From: Candidatus Melainabacteria bacterium
GTDB lineage: Bacteria > Cyanobacteriota > Vampirovibrionia > Obscuribacterales > Obscuribacteraceae
Reading direction: 5' to 3'
DNA length: 64,000 bases
Assembly: GCA_027451745.1 (NCBI GenBank)
Contig: DAIDIP010000013.1
Coordinates: 40,020 to 104,019, forward strand
The notes under the pieces are model-generated. The model worked only from the letters and a program-made list of their open reading frames with translations, did not search any database and was not told the DNA's origin. How positions within the stretch are numbered: position 1 is the first letter of the stretch; each line of letters opens with the position of its first letter. A program made the position numbers and the translations under genes. Shown piece after piece: positions 1 to 7,892 of this stretch.

Positions 1-77
1 ATACCATAATACATAAAAGCATCATCACTATCAGGGCTATGAGCACAATTTATTACTATTTTTTCTAAATCTTTCAT
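1..77 (-). CDS. MqnA/MqnD-like periplasmic-binding-fold protein, N-terminal fragment (partial)
   Basis: Only the first 25 codons lie in the window and the gene runs off the left edge. The ATG is preceded by a strong ribosome binding site (GAAGGAGC, 5-6 bases away). The N-terminus contains HSPDSDDAFMYYG, which resembles the substrate-binding start of the MqnA/MqnD family. Those enzymes act in futalosine-dependent menaquinone synthesis and share the fold of periplasmic binding proteins. The gene starts 15 bases after the stop of the metallopeptidase gene and may be cotranscribed with it. With so little sequence the precise member (MqnA, MqnD or a related binding protein) cannot be decided. Confidence 0.55.
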   Translation of the reverse strand, partial: MKDLEKIVINCAHSPDSDDAFMYYG

Positions 78-92
78 ATTGAGCTCCTTCTA

Positions 93-1340
93 CTAAAGTC
101 CACCAGTTAAAAACTCTCCGCCCAATTTTAAACTCGCCTGGAGACTAGTAATATTTTCATGAAAGACTCTGCTTAAAACCTTTGTTGGGGCTAAAACAAG
201 ATTGGTCAAAATATCGTACATAACAGGATCGAATTCTCTAAGATGGTCGCGCGTTGTTTTTATAGAAAAAGCGGCAAGCGATTCTGCCCAATATTCATAA
301 GCGCTTGATTTTGCATACCCAGAAATAAAATGTCTTTTTTCAATTTGCTGCCGCATTAACAGTTCTGATGGACTCTCATTTTCGTCCGGCAGCGGATGAA
401 GTTTATCACAACTTTTACGCTTCTTCTCATAAAGCTCAGCTACTTGTTCTTGCACAGCAGAAGTCAGCACAAAATCAACCTGATGTCCAAACTCGTGAGC
501 TAGAACTAGATTGAGACGCACCTCAAGATAGTCAACAATATTTTTAGGAACAATCATCATTGCTCCATGTTGTTTATAGTAATTCACTTCTCTTTCGAAT
601 TCTTCTTTATCCAGACTCACTTTGCCTGTGCGAACACGTGTCACGCCAGTTACACCGTGCTTCACATTACCTAAAGAGGCATCTCCCTCACTTTTTCTGA
701 CTATTTGTAATAAACCACAAGACGACCAAAGAGCCATTGTTTCAAGCACATATTTTTTCTGCAGGTTATTTAGAGCATCAAAACCGTCAAAATAACGAAT
801 AATCTCGTTATCTATATAGGTACGATCTATCTTATATAAAGGTCTCCTGAATTGATGCTGGCAATTTGCACCGGTACTGCTTATTCCTTCAAAAGTAAAA
901 TTCAATAAAGTAGTGCCTTCTACTTTAACTTTTCCGCCTTCGCCATTTTTATCGCGTACAAATATCTCACCACTATCAGTTATTTGGCCAACATATTTAT
1001 GATCTTCAGTTACTACTCGTCCATTAATGACATTATAAATTTTGGCGTTATATTCTAATTTTCCGCTTGGACCAGGATGCTCATCCGGCAAAACAATTTC
1101 TAAACCCTGACAATCTATACCCCTAAATTGCCAGGGCGAAATATTTTCTATGAGCGAGAGTTTATTTTGCTTGCCAAGAGGTTGATTGTTATTTTTAATA
1201 TAGCCATCTTCAAATAAAAAGCCGACTGCTTGCCCGTCTTTGTAAATATGTCCGTCTTCTACAACTAATGTATTCTGTCCATCGGTGATAAAGCCTGTTG
1301 GTCCTTTATCAGATGGTGAACTTGTATTTTCAGTCGACAT
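93..1340 (-). CDS. Putative anthrax-lethal-factor-like zinc metallopeptidase with N-terminal beta-repeats
   Basis: The 415-residue product carries HEFGH (H282, E283, H286), a zincin zinc-binding and catalytic motif. About 65 residues later EYWAES supplies a plausible third zinc ligand (E349 or E353). That spacing and the YAKSSAYEYWAE context resemble the ATLF-like/Pro-Pro endopeptidase group. The first 150 residues are rich in short Gly/Asp strands such as EDGHIYKDGQAVG and TDSGEIFVRDKNG, which look like a repetitive beta domain. No signal peptide or membrane segment is visible. The frame is open 36 bases further upstream to a TTG; the ATG at 1340 is preferred. Family assignment is by motif only; the substrate is unknown. 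Confidence 0.6.
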   Translation of the reverse strand: MSTENTSSPSDKGPTGFITDGQNTLVVEDGHIYKDGQAVGFLFEDGYIKNNNQPLGKQNKLSLIENISPWQFRGIDCQGLEIVLPDEHPGPSGKLEYNAKIYNVINGRVVTEDHKYVGQITDSGEIFVRDKNGEGGKVKVEGTTLLNFTFEGISSTGANCQHQFRRPLYKIDRTYIDNEIIRYFDGFDALNNLQKKYVLETMALWSSCGLLQIVRKSEGDASLGNVKHGVTGVTRVRTGKVSLDKEEFEREVNYYKQHGAMMIVPKNIVDYLEVRLNLVLAHEFGHQVDFVLTSAVQEQVAELYEKKRKSCDKLHPLPDENESPSELLMRQQIEKRHFISGYAKSSAYEYWAESLAAFSIKTTRDHLREFDPVMYDILTNLVLAPTKVLSRVFHENITSLQASLKLGGEFLTGGL

Positions 1341-1468
1341 AATAATTCCAGTTATCTTAATGAAGAATTGGACCAATGTTTACAGGTATTTTCCTAGTCT
1401 TAATAGTCTTTCAGTATATCGAACTGCGAGCACGCTAGAATTGACTAATATCAAGATAGTAATAAAAC

Positions 1469-2953
1469 ATGAACCTCATGAGTAAACTTAGACAATTACA
1501 AAACATCAAAGTTGAACTGGCCAATCAAAATCCAAAAAAACGCCGTTCTATAAATAAGCAAGCCCTGGCTGCTGTCAGTATTATTTCTGTAGCCACAGCA
1601 TCACTCTTTGCTTATTTTGTTTTGCGGGCTGATAAACCAAAGAATAACAGTTCTGTCGATAAAACATTAGTCAATTTACCAGGTGGTCAATTTCTTCCTT
1701 CGCTGAAACAGCCTATTAATATTTTGATAATGGGTGTTGATTCAAATGGCAAAAATACTGAGCGCTTTACCGGCACACGCTCTGATTCAATGTTATTGGT
1801 AAGTTTAGATCCTGGCAAACAAAAAGCAGGGGTCATATCTATACCTAGGGACAGTAGAGTCCAAATCGCTAATAATCACGGCATAGACAAAATTAATTCC
1901 GCTCATGCTTTTGGTGGACCGGAATTAGCTATGGCAACTGTGAGTCAATCCTTCAATGTGCCAATCGATAAATATATAGTGGTAGATGAAGACGGCGCAA
2001 AACGTATTTTGGAAGCTGTGGGTTCAGTTGATGTTCTTGTCGAAAAGAAAATGAGCTATACTGACCATACAGCTAAACTTTATGTCGACCTCGAACCAGG
2101 AATACAAACTCTTAACGCCAAACAAGCTGAGCAGTACTTGCGCTACAGGCACGATGCAAAAGGCGATATTGGTCGTATCGAAAGACAACAGTGGTTTGCT
2201 CGTCAATTATTAACCAAACTCGCTCAACCGGAAATATTAGTTAAATTGCCATCTTTACTCGACATTGTTCGTGAAAGTGTGATCACAAATTTAAGTGTCG
2301 ATGAAATGGTAAGACTCTTTGGTTTTGCCTGTCACCTTAATACGAAACAAATTGAAATGGCTACTTTGCCAGGCATACCTGGCAGTATCGACGGCATTAG
2401 TTTTTGGCTGCTCGATCCTTCGGCCTGCAATGCCATATGCAATAAACTAATCAACTACCATCCAGTCACAGTCAGCACATCTAGTCAATCAACAAATGTC
2501 CTGGCTATTAGTCAAGACAGCGCCATAGCCTCAACCCCAATGATAGATCGATCTATATCTTCCCTGGGGACTAGTAATGTCAATTCAAGCAGCATTAGCA
2601 ATAACACTGCGCATTGGTCAGCGATGATTCGCTACCCTAAGCACTGTGATGATCCAGTAGCTATAGAAGAAGCTGCGGTTAATTTAGAAAAAGCTTTGAG
2701 TGATGCTGGCTTCACATTAAAGGGAAAGTACAAAACAGACTTAGCAGATTGTCAGCACGAGCAAATCGTAGAATGTTCCGAACATGCCTTATCTTATGAC
2801 CTGGAAGGACTACGCAATAAAATACCTAATGTCGGTGCGTGGCCAGCAACTATAAATATTGACTCGCAAATGGGCACTGATTTTATCTTCGTTGTTACAC
2901 CCAATAGTAGATTTGCTACATCCAGTATTGCTTCTCAAGCTACACAACAATAA
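1469..2953 (+). CDS. LytR-CpsA-Psr (LCP) family glycopolymer ligase with C-terminal LytR_C domain
   Basis: LCP proteins transfer lipid-linked glycopolymers onto peptidoglycan at the outer face of the cytoplasmic membrane. A basic N-terminus is followed by one membrane helix (about residues 31-52). The LCP domain then runs from about 83 (INILIMGVDSNG) through RSDSMLLVSLDP, ISIPRDSRV and GRIERQQWF, so the arginine/aspartate residues that bind the polyprenyl-phosphate headgroup appear present. A Ser/Thr/Asn-rich linker leads to a LytR_C-like domain (about 385-485). At 494 residues the length is normal for this architecture. It is divergent from the metallopeptidase gene across 128 bases. Another ATG lies three codons downstream and no strong ribosome binding site separates the two. 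Confidence 0.85.
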   Translation: MNLMSKLRQLQNIKVELANQNPKKRRSINKQALAAVSIISVATASLFAYFVLRADKPKNNSSVDKTLVNLPGGQFLPSLKQPINILIMGVDSNGKNTERFTGTRSDSMLLVSLDPGKQKAGVISIPRDSRVQIANNHGIDKINSAHAFGGPELAMATVSQSFNVPIDKYIVVDEDGAKRILEAVGSVDVLVEKKMSYTDHTAKLYVDLEPGIQTLNAKQAEQYLRYRHDAKGDIGRIERQQWFARQLLTKLAQPEILVKLPSLLDIVRESVITNLSVDEMVRLFGFACHLNTKQIEMATLPGIPGSIDGISFWLLDPSACNAICNKLINYHPVTVSTSSQSTNVLAISQDSAIASTPMIDRSISSLGTSNVNSSSISNNTAHWSAMIRYPKHCDDPVAIEEAAVNLEKALSDAGFTLKGKYKTDLADCQHEQIVECSEHALSYDLEGLRNKIPNVGAWPATINIDSQMGTDFIFVVTPNSRFATSSIASQATQQ

Positions 2954-2975
2954 ATGAGTGTAAGCAGAAACGAAA

Positions 2976-3323
2976 CTACTTACCGGATAATTCTTTAATT
3001 ACTTGCCCATAACGTTTTTCAACCGCCCCGCAGACTAACTCACACATGTCATAAATGCTGTGATCCGCAATGCTGTAAAGAACAAAAAGCCCTTCTCGTT
3101 TTTTCTTTAAAATTCCATTTTCTGATAGGACAGACAAATGTTTACTCACATTAGCCTGGCTTAAACCGCTAAGATTGCAAAGCTCTTGAACAGAATATTC
3201 TCCTTGGAACAGATACTGTAGAAGTTGGAGTCGCGAAGCATCTCCAAGACAACGGAAACGCATAGCTATAACTTCCAATGCTTGTCGAGATAATATGCTT
3301 TGTTTATGTTTCATATAAGCCAT
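2976..3323 (-). CDS. ArsR/SmtB-family transcriptional regulator, probable sulfur-stress sensor
   Basis: This is a winged-helix protein with the ArsR signature: RCLGDASRLQLLQYL, then SVQELCNLSGLSQANVSKHL as the recognition helix, then a wing (KKREGLFVLYSI). Cysteines sit before the DNA-binding domain, in the ELC helix, and as a CELVC pair in the last helix, so thiol- or metal-based sensing is plausible. It is divergent from a rhodanese/persulfide-reductase pair, which suggests it represses that operon. A perfect 10-bp inverted repeat lies in the shared promoter region. The start is uncertain: a TTG 27 bases upstream and an ATG 9 bases downstream are alternatives, and none has a clear ribosome binding site. 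Confidence 0.8.
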   Translation of the reverse strand: MAYMKHKQSILSRQALEVIAMRFRCLGDASRLQLLQYLFQGEYSVQELCNLSGLSQANVSKHLSVLSENGILKKKREGLFVLYSIADHSIYDMCELVCGAVEKRYGQVIKELSGK

Positions 3324-3363
3324 CCAATCGTCACACAATTGAGCATACAACTGTATAAGCGAT

Positions 3364-3393
3364 TAAGCAATCATCCTAAAGATTGATTGCTTA
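3364..3393. promoter_or_regulatory. Perfect inverted repeat, candidate operator of the ArsR regulator
   Basis: TAAGCAATCA and TGATTGCTTA form perfect 10-bp arms separated by 10 bases, between the divergent arsR-type gene and the rhodanese gene. The size and position fit an operator for a dimeric ArsR-type repressor. Binding is inferred from position and symmetry only. Confidence 0.55.
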
Positions 3394-3447
3394 TATAACT
3401 ATTTGGTGATATTATTGACTCAACTGTCATATCCAAAGGGGGGGTAA

Positions 3448-4005
3448 ATGTCTAATACATTAAATACTGTTCCATTCATATCAGCCATGCAAGCGCGCCA
3501 ACTGGACGCTAATTCTATCGTTTTATTAGACGTAAGAACTGCTAGTGAATTCTCATCTGCCCATATACCTAATTCAATAAATATTCCTTTGAACGAATTA
3601 TCAAAACAAAATATCTTGACCGATAAACTCATTGTGCTAATTTGCCAAACAGGTAAAAGAGCAGAAAATGGTGCGGCAGTTTTAAGAACCAAAGGACTTG
3701 CCTGTAAAATTCTTGCCGGTGGACTCCTTGCCTGGAAAAATGCAGGATTTGTTATAACCAAAAGTCGGAAGCACTTATCTATTGAACAACAAACACAATT
3801 GACGATCGGTACTGGCATAATGAGCGGCATGTTACTTGGATTTACCGTAAACAAATACTTTTTTGCCCTACCTCTATTCTTTGGACTAGGTTTAGTTTAT
3901 GCAGGACTTTCTGGATCGTGCACCCTAGCAATGATATTGTCCAAAGCGCCATGGAATCGCAGTCAAGATGCTGTACCCCACTCAGACAATAGTTGCCTGA
4001 ACTAA
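3448..4005 (+). CDS. YgaP-like membrane rhodanese (rhodanese domain plus DUF2892)
   Basis: The N-terminal 110 residues form a rhodanese domain with the active-site loop CQTGKR (C66), LDVRTASEF and GGLLAW. Rhodaneses carry sulfane sulfur as a cysteine persulfide. The C-terminal 70 residues hold two hydrophobic helices (TIGTGIMSGMLLGF and FFALPLFFGLGLVYAGLSG) and end in a PWNR motif, as in the inner-membrane protein YgaP. A very strong purine-rich ribosome binding site (AAAGGGGGGG) precedes the ATG. It is followed after 34 bases by the CoA-disulfide reductase-like gene, so the two form an operon for handling reactive sulfur, probably under the divergent ArsR protein. Confidence 0.85.
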   Translation: MSNTLNTVPFISAMQARQLDANSIVLLDVRTASEFSSAHIPNSINIPLNELSKQNILTDKLIVLICQTGKRAENGAAVLRTKGLACKILAGGLLAWKNAGFVITKSRKHLSIEQQTQLTIGTGIMSGMLLGFTVNKYFFALPLFFGLGLVYAGLSGSCTLAMILSKAPWNRSQDAVPHSDNSCLN

Positions 4006-4039
4006 CCATCACCCCTTCAATAGTTTTAGGAGCGCTCAT

Positions 4040-5782
4040 ATGAATAAGCTTGATACAAACAGTAAGACAAAAAAAATAGTTATAGTCGGGGGCGTGGCAG
4101 CCGGAATGAGTGCAGCAGCCAGAATAAGACGTCTTTCTGAAGGCTCAGAAATTATAGTCTTTGAAAAGGGCGGACATGTATCATTTGCGAATTGCGGACT
4201 ACCATATTATCTTGGTAATGAGATAACCTCGCGCAACGACCTGCTCTTACACACTCCTCAATCACTAAAACAAAGATTCAATATTGATGCTCGTGTCTAT
4301 CATGAAGTTGTCGACATTAACTCAAAGGACAAATTTGTCACTTTTAAAAACCATAAAACAATGACAGTCGCTACCGAAAGTTATGACGATCTTATACTAG
4401 CAGTAGGTGCTGCTCCCATAAAGCCCTCCATACCTGGCATAGATCTGCCAGGTGTATTCACTTTACGCAGTATTGAGGATATGGACAATATCCACTCTTG
4501 GATCGAAGATGAAAAACCATCTAATGCAATAGTAGTTGGCGGTGGTTTTATAGGATTGGAAACTGCTGAACAATTAGTAAAAAGAGGAATCAATGTAACT
4601 ATAGTAGACAATCAAGATCAAGTACTCAAACCAATTGATATAGAAATGGCAGGCTTAGTTCATCAAGAACTAATTTCTAATGGAATCCAATTAATCCTTA
4701 ATAGTCCTATTAAAAAAATTAGCGTGTCAGAAGAACAGTCAAAAGACAAGCAAAAATCAAAGCTATTATCAGTAACAGTCGGCACCAGAGAAGCTCTCTT
4801 GTCCGATTTGGTTATTCTAGGAATGGGGATTCGTCCAGAGCTAGATTTAGCACGCAAAGCTAACATAGCCATAGGCAAAAGTGGCGGAATCATAGTTAAC
4901 GAACTATCACAAACTAATGTGCCTCACATTTGGGCAATTGGGGACGCAATCGAGGTTGTGCATCCTATCAGTCAACAACCGACTCGCATTGCCCTGGCTG
5001 GTCCGGCCAATAAGCAAGGAAGAATAGTAGCCAACAATATATTTGGTCAACACGACAAATATGATGGTACGTTAGGCACAGCCATCATTAGAGTTTTTGA
5101 TCTGACTGTAGCTACCGTCGGACTAAATGAAGCACAGATCAAATCGGCTGCTCTAGATTACGACGCAGTGCATATACACCCGACTCAGCACGCCAGTTAT
5201 TTTCCAGGCGCTAAAAGATTAGCTATGAAAATTCTATTTAATAGAAGTAATGGGCAAATCTTAGGTGCACAAATAATTGGTAATGACGGTGCTGATAAAA
5301 GAATAGATATTCTTGCTACTGCAATAAAAGGAAAGCTAGCCATCCAAGATTTGGCAGACCTAGAATTAGCTTATGCGCCACCTTATGGTTCAGCCAAAGA
5401 TCCTATTAATCTAGCGGGAATGGTAGCTGAAAATATTTTGGAAGGTCGTACCGAACAAATTCAATGGCATGAAATATCTAAGGCAGACACAAAGCAATAC
5501 TTTATTCTGGATGTACGCAATGATCAGGAGAGAAGCGAAGGTTTTATTTCTGGTAGTTTCCACATTCCACTTCCAATTATCAGAGAACAAACATCCAAAA
5601 TTCCTCTCGAAAAAACAATTATAGTTTATTGCCAAAGCGGACAAAGATCCTACATAGCGTCACGTATTTTGGTCCAACTTGGCTATCGCGTCAAAAACCT
5701 GTCAGGTGGCTATCTAACCTGGAAAACTGCTGTAAACGCCCAAGCTATCAGACAACCACTTAAACTAGTTACAACCAGATGA
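4040..5782 (+). CDS. CoA-disulfide/persulfide reductase fused to a rhodanese domain (CoADR-RHD)
   Basis: The 580-residue flavoprotein opens with an FAD dinucleotide fold (VIVGGVAAGMSAAARIRR). The single redox cysteine of the CoA-disulfide reductase class follows (FANCGLPYY, C52). A second nucleotide fold for NAD(P)H (AIVVGGGFIGLETAEQL) and the FAD motif WAIGDAIEV come next. The last 110 residues are a rhodanese domain with active cysteine C531 in YCQSGQRS. Fusions of this type reduce CoA persulfide or polysulfide and CoA disulfide. Together with the upstream rhodanese it suits persulfide detoxification or sulfur-respiration side chemistry. Which substrate is physiological cannot be read from the sequence. 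Confidence 0.88.
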   Translation: MNKLDTNSKTKKIVIVGGVAAGMSAAARIRRLSEGSEIIVFEKGGHVSFANCGLPYYLGNEITSRNDLLLHTPQSLKQRFNIDARVYHEVVDINSKDKFVTFKNHKTMTVATESYDDLILAVGAAPIKPSIPGIDLPGVFTLRSIEDMDNIHSWIEDEKPSNAIVVGGGFIGLETAEQLVKRGINVTIVDNQDQVLKPIDIEMAGLVHQELISNGIQLILNSPIKKISVSEEQSKDKQKSKLLSVTVGTREALLSDLVILGMGIRPELDLARKANIAIGKSGGIIVNELSQTNVPHIWAIGDAIEVVHPISQQPTRIALAGPANKQGRIVANNIFGQHDKYDGTLGTAIIRVFDLTVATVGLNEAQIKSAALDYDAVHIHPTQHASYFPGAKRLAMKILFNRSNGQILGAQIIGNDGADKRIDILATAIKGKLAIQDLADLELAYAPPYGSAKDPINLAGMVAENILEGRTEQIQWHEISKADTKQYFILDVRNDQERSEGFISGSFHIPLPIIREQTSKIPLEKTIIVYCQSGQRSYIASRILVQLGYRVKNLSGGYLTWKTAVNAQAIRQPLKLVTTR

Positions 5783-5789
5783 GTTTTCT

Positions 5790-6926
5790 ATGCCTTGCTA
5801 TTACAATAAGAATCAAAATCAAACATTTTTGGATAGACGTTCTTTCTTTAGACTTACTTTGCTTATAAGCTTGGTAATCACATTTACTGAAAAACTAGAC
5901 ACTTTGTCATTCCCCCCTCCAAACGAAGAAATCTCACAACCAGTACAATCGTCTACATCAAGCTTCATCGAAGAAACACAATGCTGCAACAAGTCTCATA
6001 CAGAGGGGTTGTTTTGGATTGATCCAAAACAACCCGTAAGAGCCTGTTTACTTTGTATTCACGGCATGGGGCTATGTGCACAGGCTTATCATGACTTTGG
6101 AATAAAAATGGCTCAGTACGGCATCGCTACGTATGCCATAGATGTTGAGGGATTCGGACCACGACGCAGACAGAACAGCCGACTCGATCTTGACCATACG
6201 GTTTCAGACGTCAAAGACGTTATCAAAACAATACGCAGTAAAAATCCTAATAAACCAGTGTTTCTCTTAGGTGAATCAATGGGAGGTAGCATAGTTATTC
6301 GAGTTGCGTCCCTCTATCCAGAGAGCATAGATGGATTAATTTGCTCTGCTCCAGCATGGCATATATACAAGAAAAAACGAACTACTTTAAATGGTTTGAT
6401 AACACTTATCATCCATAAGAATAGTGCTCCCAAGCGGATCGCCACGCAGGTAGTCAAACAAGCAACTACTAATCCCGACCTACAAAAACATTGGCTAACC
6501 GACGAAAAACACAAATTGGACTTGTCTCCCAAAGACGCATTATCCTTTTTGCACTTTATCGCTCATACTCCCACAAATGCTTTGTTAATAGATAAATTAC
6601 CGGTCTTAATTATAGTAGGATTGCACGACAATTTGGTTAAACAAAGCGGAGCAGCCGTTTTGTTTCATGATATGCCCACCAACAACAAAACATTCGTTAT
6701 TGATGCCGCTGCAGAACATTTAATATACGAAGAAAACCAATTTTCATCAGCTGACATTAATGAACTCCAAACCTGGATTGAAAAAAATATGAATCAGGAA
6801 ACAGACAAGCCAGTCCAAATGCTAAAGGAAAGCTCAGTACTCTTAAACTCCGCGACTATGAAAAAGCAGGACGAACATAAAGCTCATTCTCTTTTTTCTA
6901 AGGCGGGAATAAATAATAGACACTAA
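5790..6926 (+). CDS. Exported alpha/beta hydrolase, monoacylglycerol-lipase-like
   Basis: An N-terminal RRSFFRL followed by a hydrophobic stretch (LTLLISLVITF) resembles a Tat-type or uncleaved signal anchor. The catalytic domain shows the lysophospholipase/monoacylglycerol lipase pattern: oxyanion segment IHGMG, nucleophile elbow GESMGG with S163, acid D280 in VGLHDNLV, and H310 in AAEHLIYE. The triad is therefore complete. The gene begins 7 bases after the reductase gene, so it may share that transcript, but no functional link to sulfur metabolism is evident. A 60-residue polar tail follows the hydrolase domain. Confidence 0.75.
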   Translation: MPCYYNKNQNQTFLDRRSFFRLTLLISLVITFTEKLDTLSFPPPNEEISQPVQSSTSSFIEETQCCNKSHTEGLFWIDPKQPVRACLLCIHGMGLCAQAYHDFGIKMAQYGIATYAIDVEGFGPRRRQNSRLDLDHTVSDVKDVIKTIRSKNPNKPVFLLGESMGGSIVIRVASLYPESIDGLICSAPAWHIYKKKRTTLNGLITLIIHKNSAPKRIATQVVKQATTNPDLQKHWLTDEKHKLDLSPKDALSFLHFIAHTPTNALLIDKLPVLIIVGLHDNLVKQSGAAVLFHDMPTNNKTFVIDAAAEHLIYEENQFSSADINELQTWIEKNMNQETDKPVQMLKESSVLLNSATMKKQDEHKAHSLFSKAGINNRH

Positions 6927-6959
6927 TGATTTATTTGGGCTAATAAAAAACTAAATCAT
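6926..6959. terminator. Weak AT-rich inverted repeat between convergent genes
   Basis: ATGATTTA and TAAATCAT form an 8-bp stem with an 18-base loop at the convergence of the hydrolase and korB genes; the right arm includes the korB stop. It could serve as a bidirectional terminator, but the stem is AT-rich and weak. Confidence 0.25.
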
Positions 6960-7835
6960 ATGTTCGACAAATTTATCAAATAATTTTTTATCTGGAGCAT
7001 ATGACTGTTTCACCAAAGCACCCTTTTGTAGAATCGGTTCTTGATCTTCATAAGTAGGTTGTTCGGTTTTATAGATAATGCCTAATGGAATACGATCATT
7101 CCACTCATAAGATTTTGCCATCGAGCGGTGAAAATCAGAAGGATCAAAACCTTCATCTTCCAACTTGTAAACTCTTTCTTTAAAGAAAGGATATGTATTT
7201 ACTTTGTTGTAAGTTACACATGGACTAAATACATCAATTAAAGCAAAGCCTTTATGAGCCATTCCTTGAGCAATTAAATCTGTGAGCAATTTTGCTTCAC
7301 CAGAAAAACCACGAGCAACAAATGTAGCACCACAAGTAATAGCCAGAGCCAATGGATTAATAGGTGTTTCAATATTGCCATTTGGAGCTGGCGTTGATTT
7401 AGTAACAACGCCTTTTGTAGATGTCGGCGAAGCTTGTCCAGTTGTTAAACCATAGATCTGATTGTCCATTACTATATAAGTAATGTCCAAGTTACGTCGC
7501 ATAGCATGGATTAAGTGTCCAACACCAATTCCGTAACCATCTCCATCTCCACCGGTCACTACTGTTTTCATATCAGTATTAGCTAAGTGTGCCCCAGTTG
7601 CCACAGGTATTGATCTACCATGAAGACTATGCACACCGTAAGCATGAATAAAGCCAGGCAAATTAGAAGAGCAGCCGATGCCTGAAACAATCATCAGATC
7701 TTTTGGTTGAATACCATTTTTTCCCGCTGCTTCTTGCACTGAGCGCAAAACACCATAATCACCACAACCAGGACACCAATCTGGGCTAACTGGTCCTTTA
7801 TATGTATCAAGTGGTAGCTCTATAACAGTAGCCAT
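6951..7835 (-). CDS. korB: 2-oxoacid:ferredoxin oxidoreductase, beta subunit
   Basis: This is the thiamine-diphosphate-binding subunit of a 2-oxoacid:ferredoxin oxidoreductase, which oxidatively decarboxylates a 2-oxoacid to an acyl-CoA and passes electrons to ferredoxin. The N-terminal CPGCGDYG motif, the thiamine-binding GDGDGYGIG and the following MDNQIYGLTTGQ are all present. At 294 residues it matches KorB/PorB proteins without a fused ferredoxin domain. It lies 57 bases downstream of the alpha-subunit gene with a clear AGGAG site. The two-subunit arrangement resembles the KorAB type known to act on 2-oxoglutarate, but the substrate cannot be settled from sequence alone. Confidence 0.9.
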   Translation of the reverse strand: MATVIELPLDTYKGPVSPDWCPGCGDYGVLRSVQEAAGKNGIQPKDLMIVSGIGCSSNLPGFIHAYGVHSLHGRSIPVATGAHLANTDMKTVVTGGDGDGYGIGVGHLIHAMRRNLDITYIVMDNQIYGLTTGQASPTSTKGVVTKSTPAPNGNIETPINPLALAITCGATFVARGFSGEAKLLTDLIAQGMAHKGFALIDVFSPCVTYNKVNTYPFFKERVYKLEDEGFDPSDFHRSMAKSYEWNDRIPLGIIYKTEQPTYEDQEPILQKGALVKQSYAPDKKLFDKFVEHMI

Positions 7836-7892
7836 TACTTATTTTCTCCTATTCAATAAACTCTTAAATAAAATAATCTCGTTTGCCTAAAC

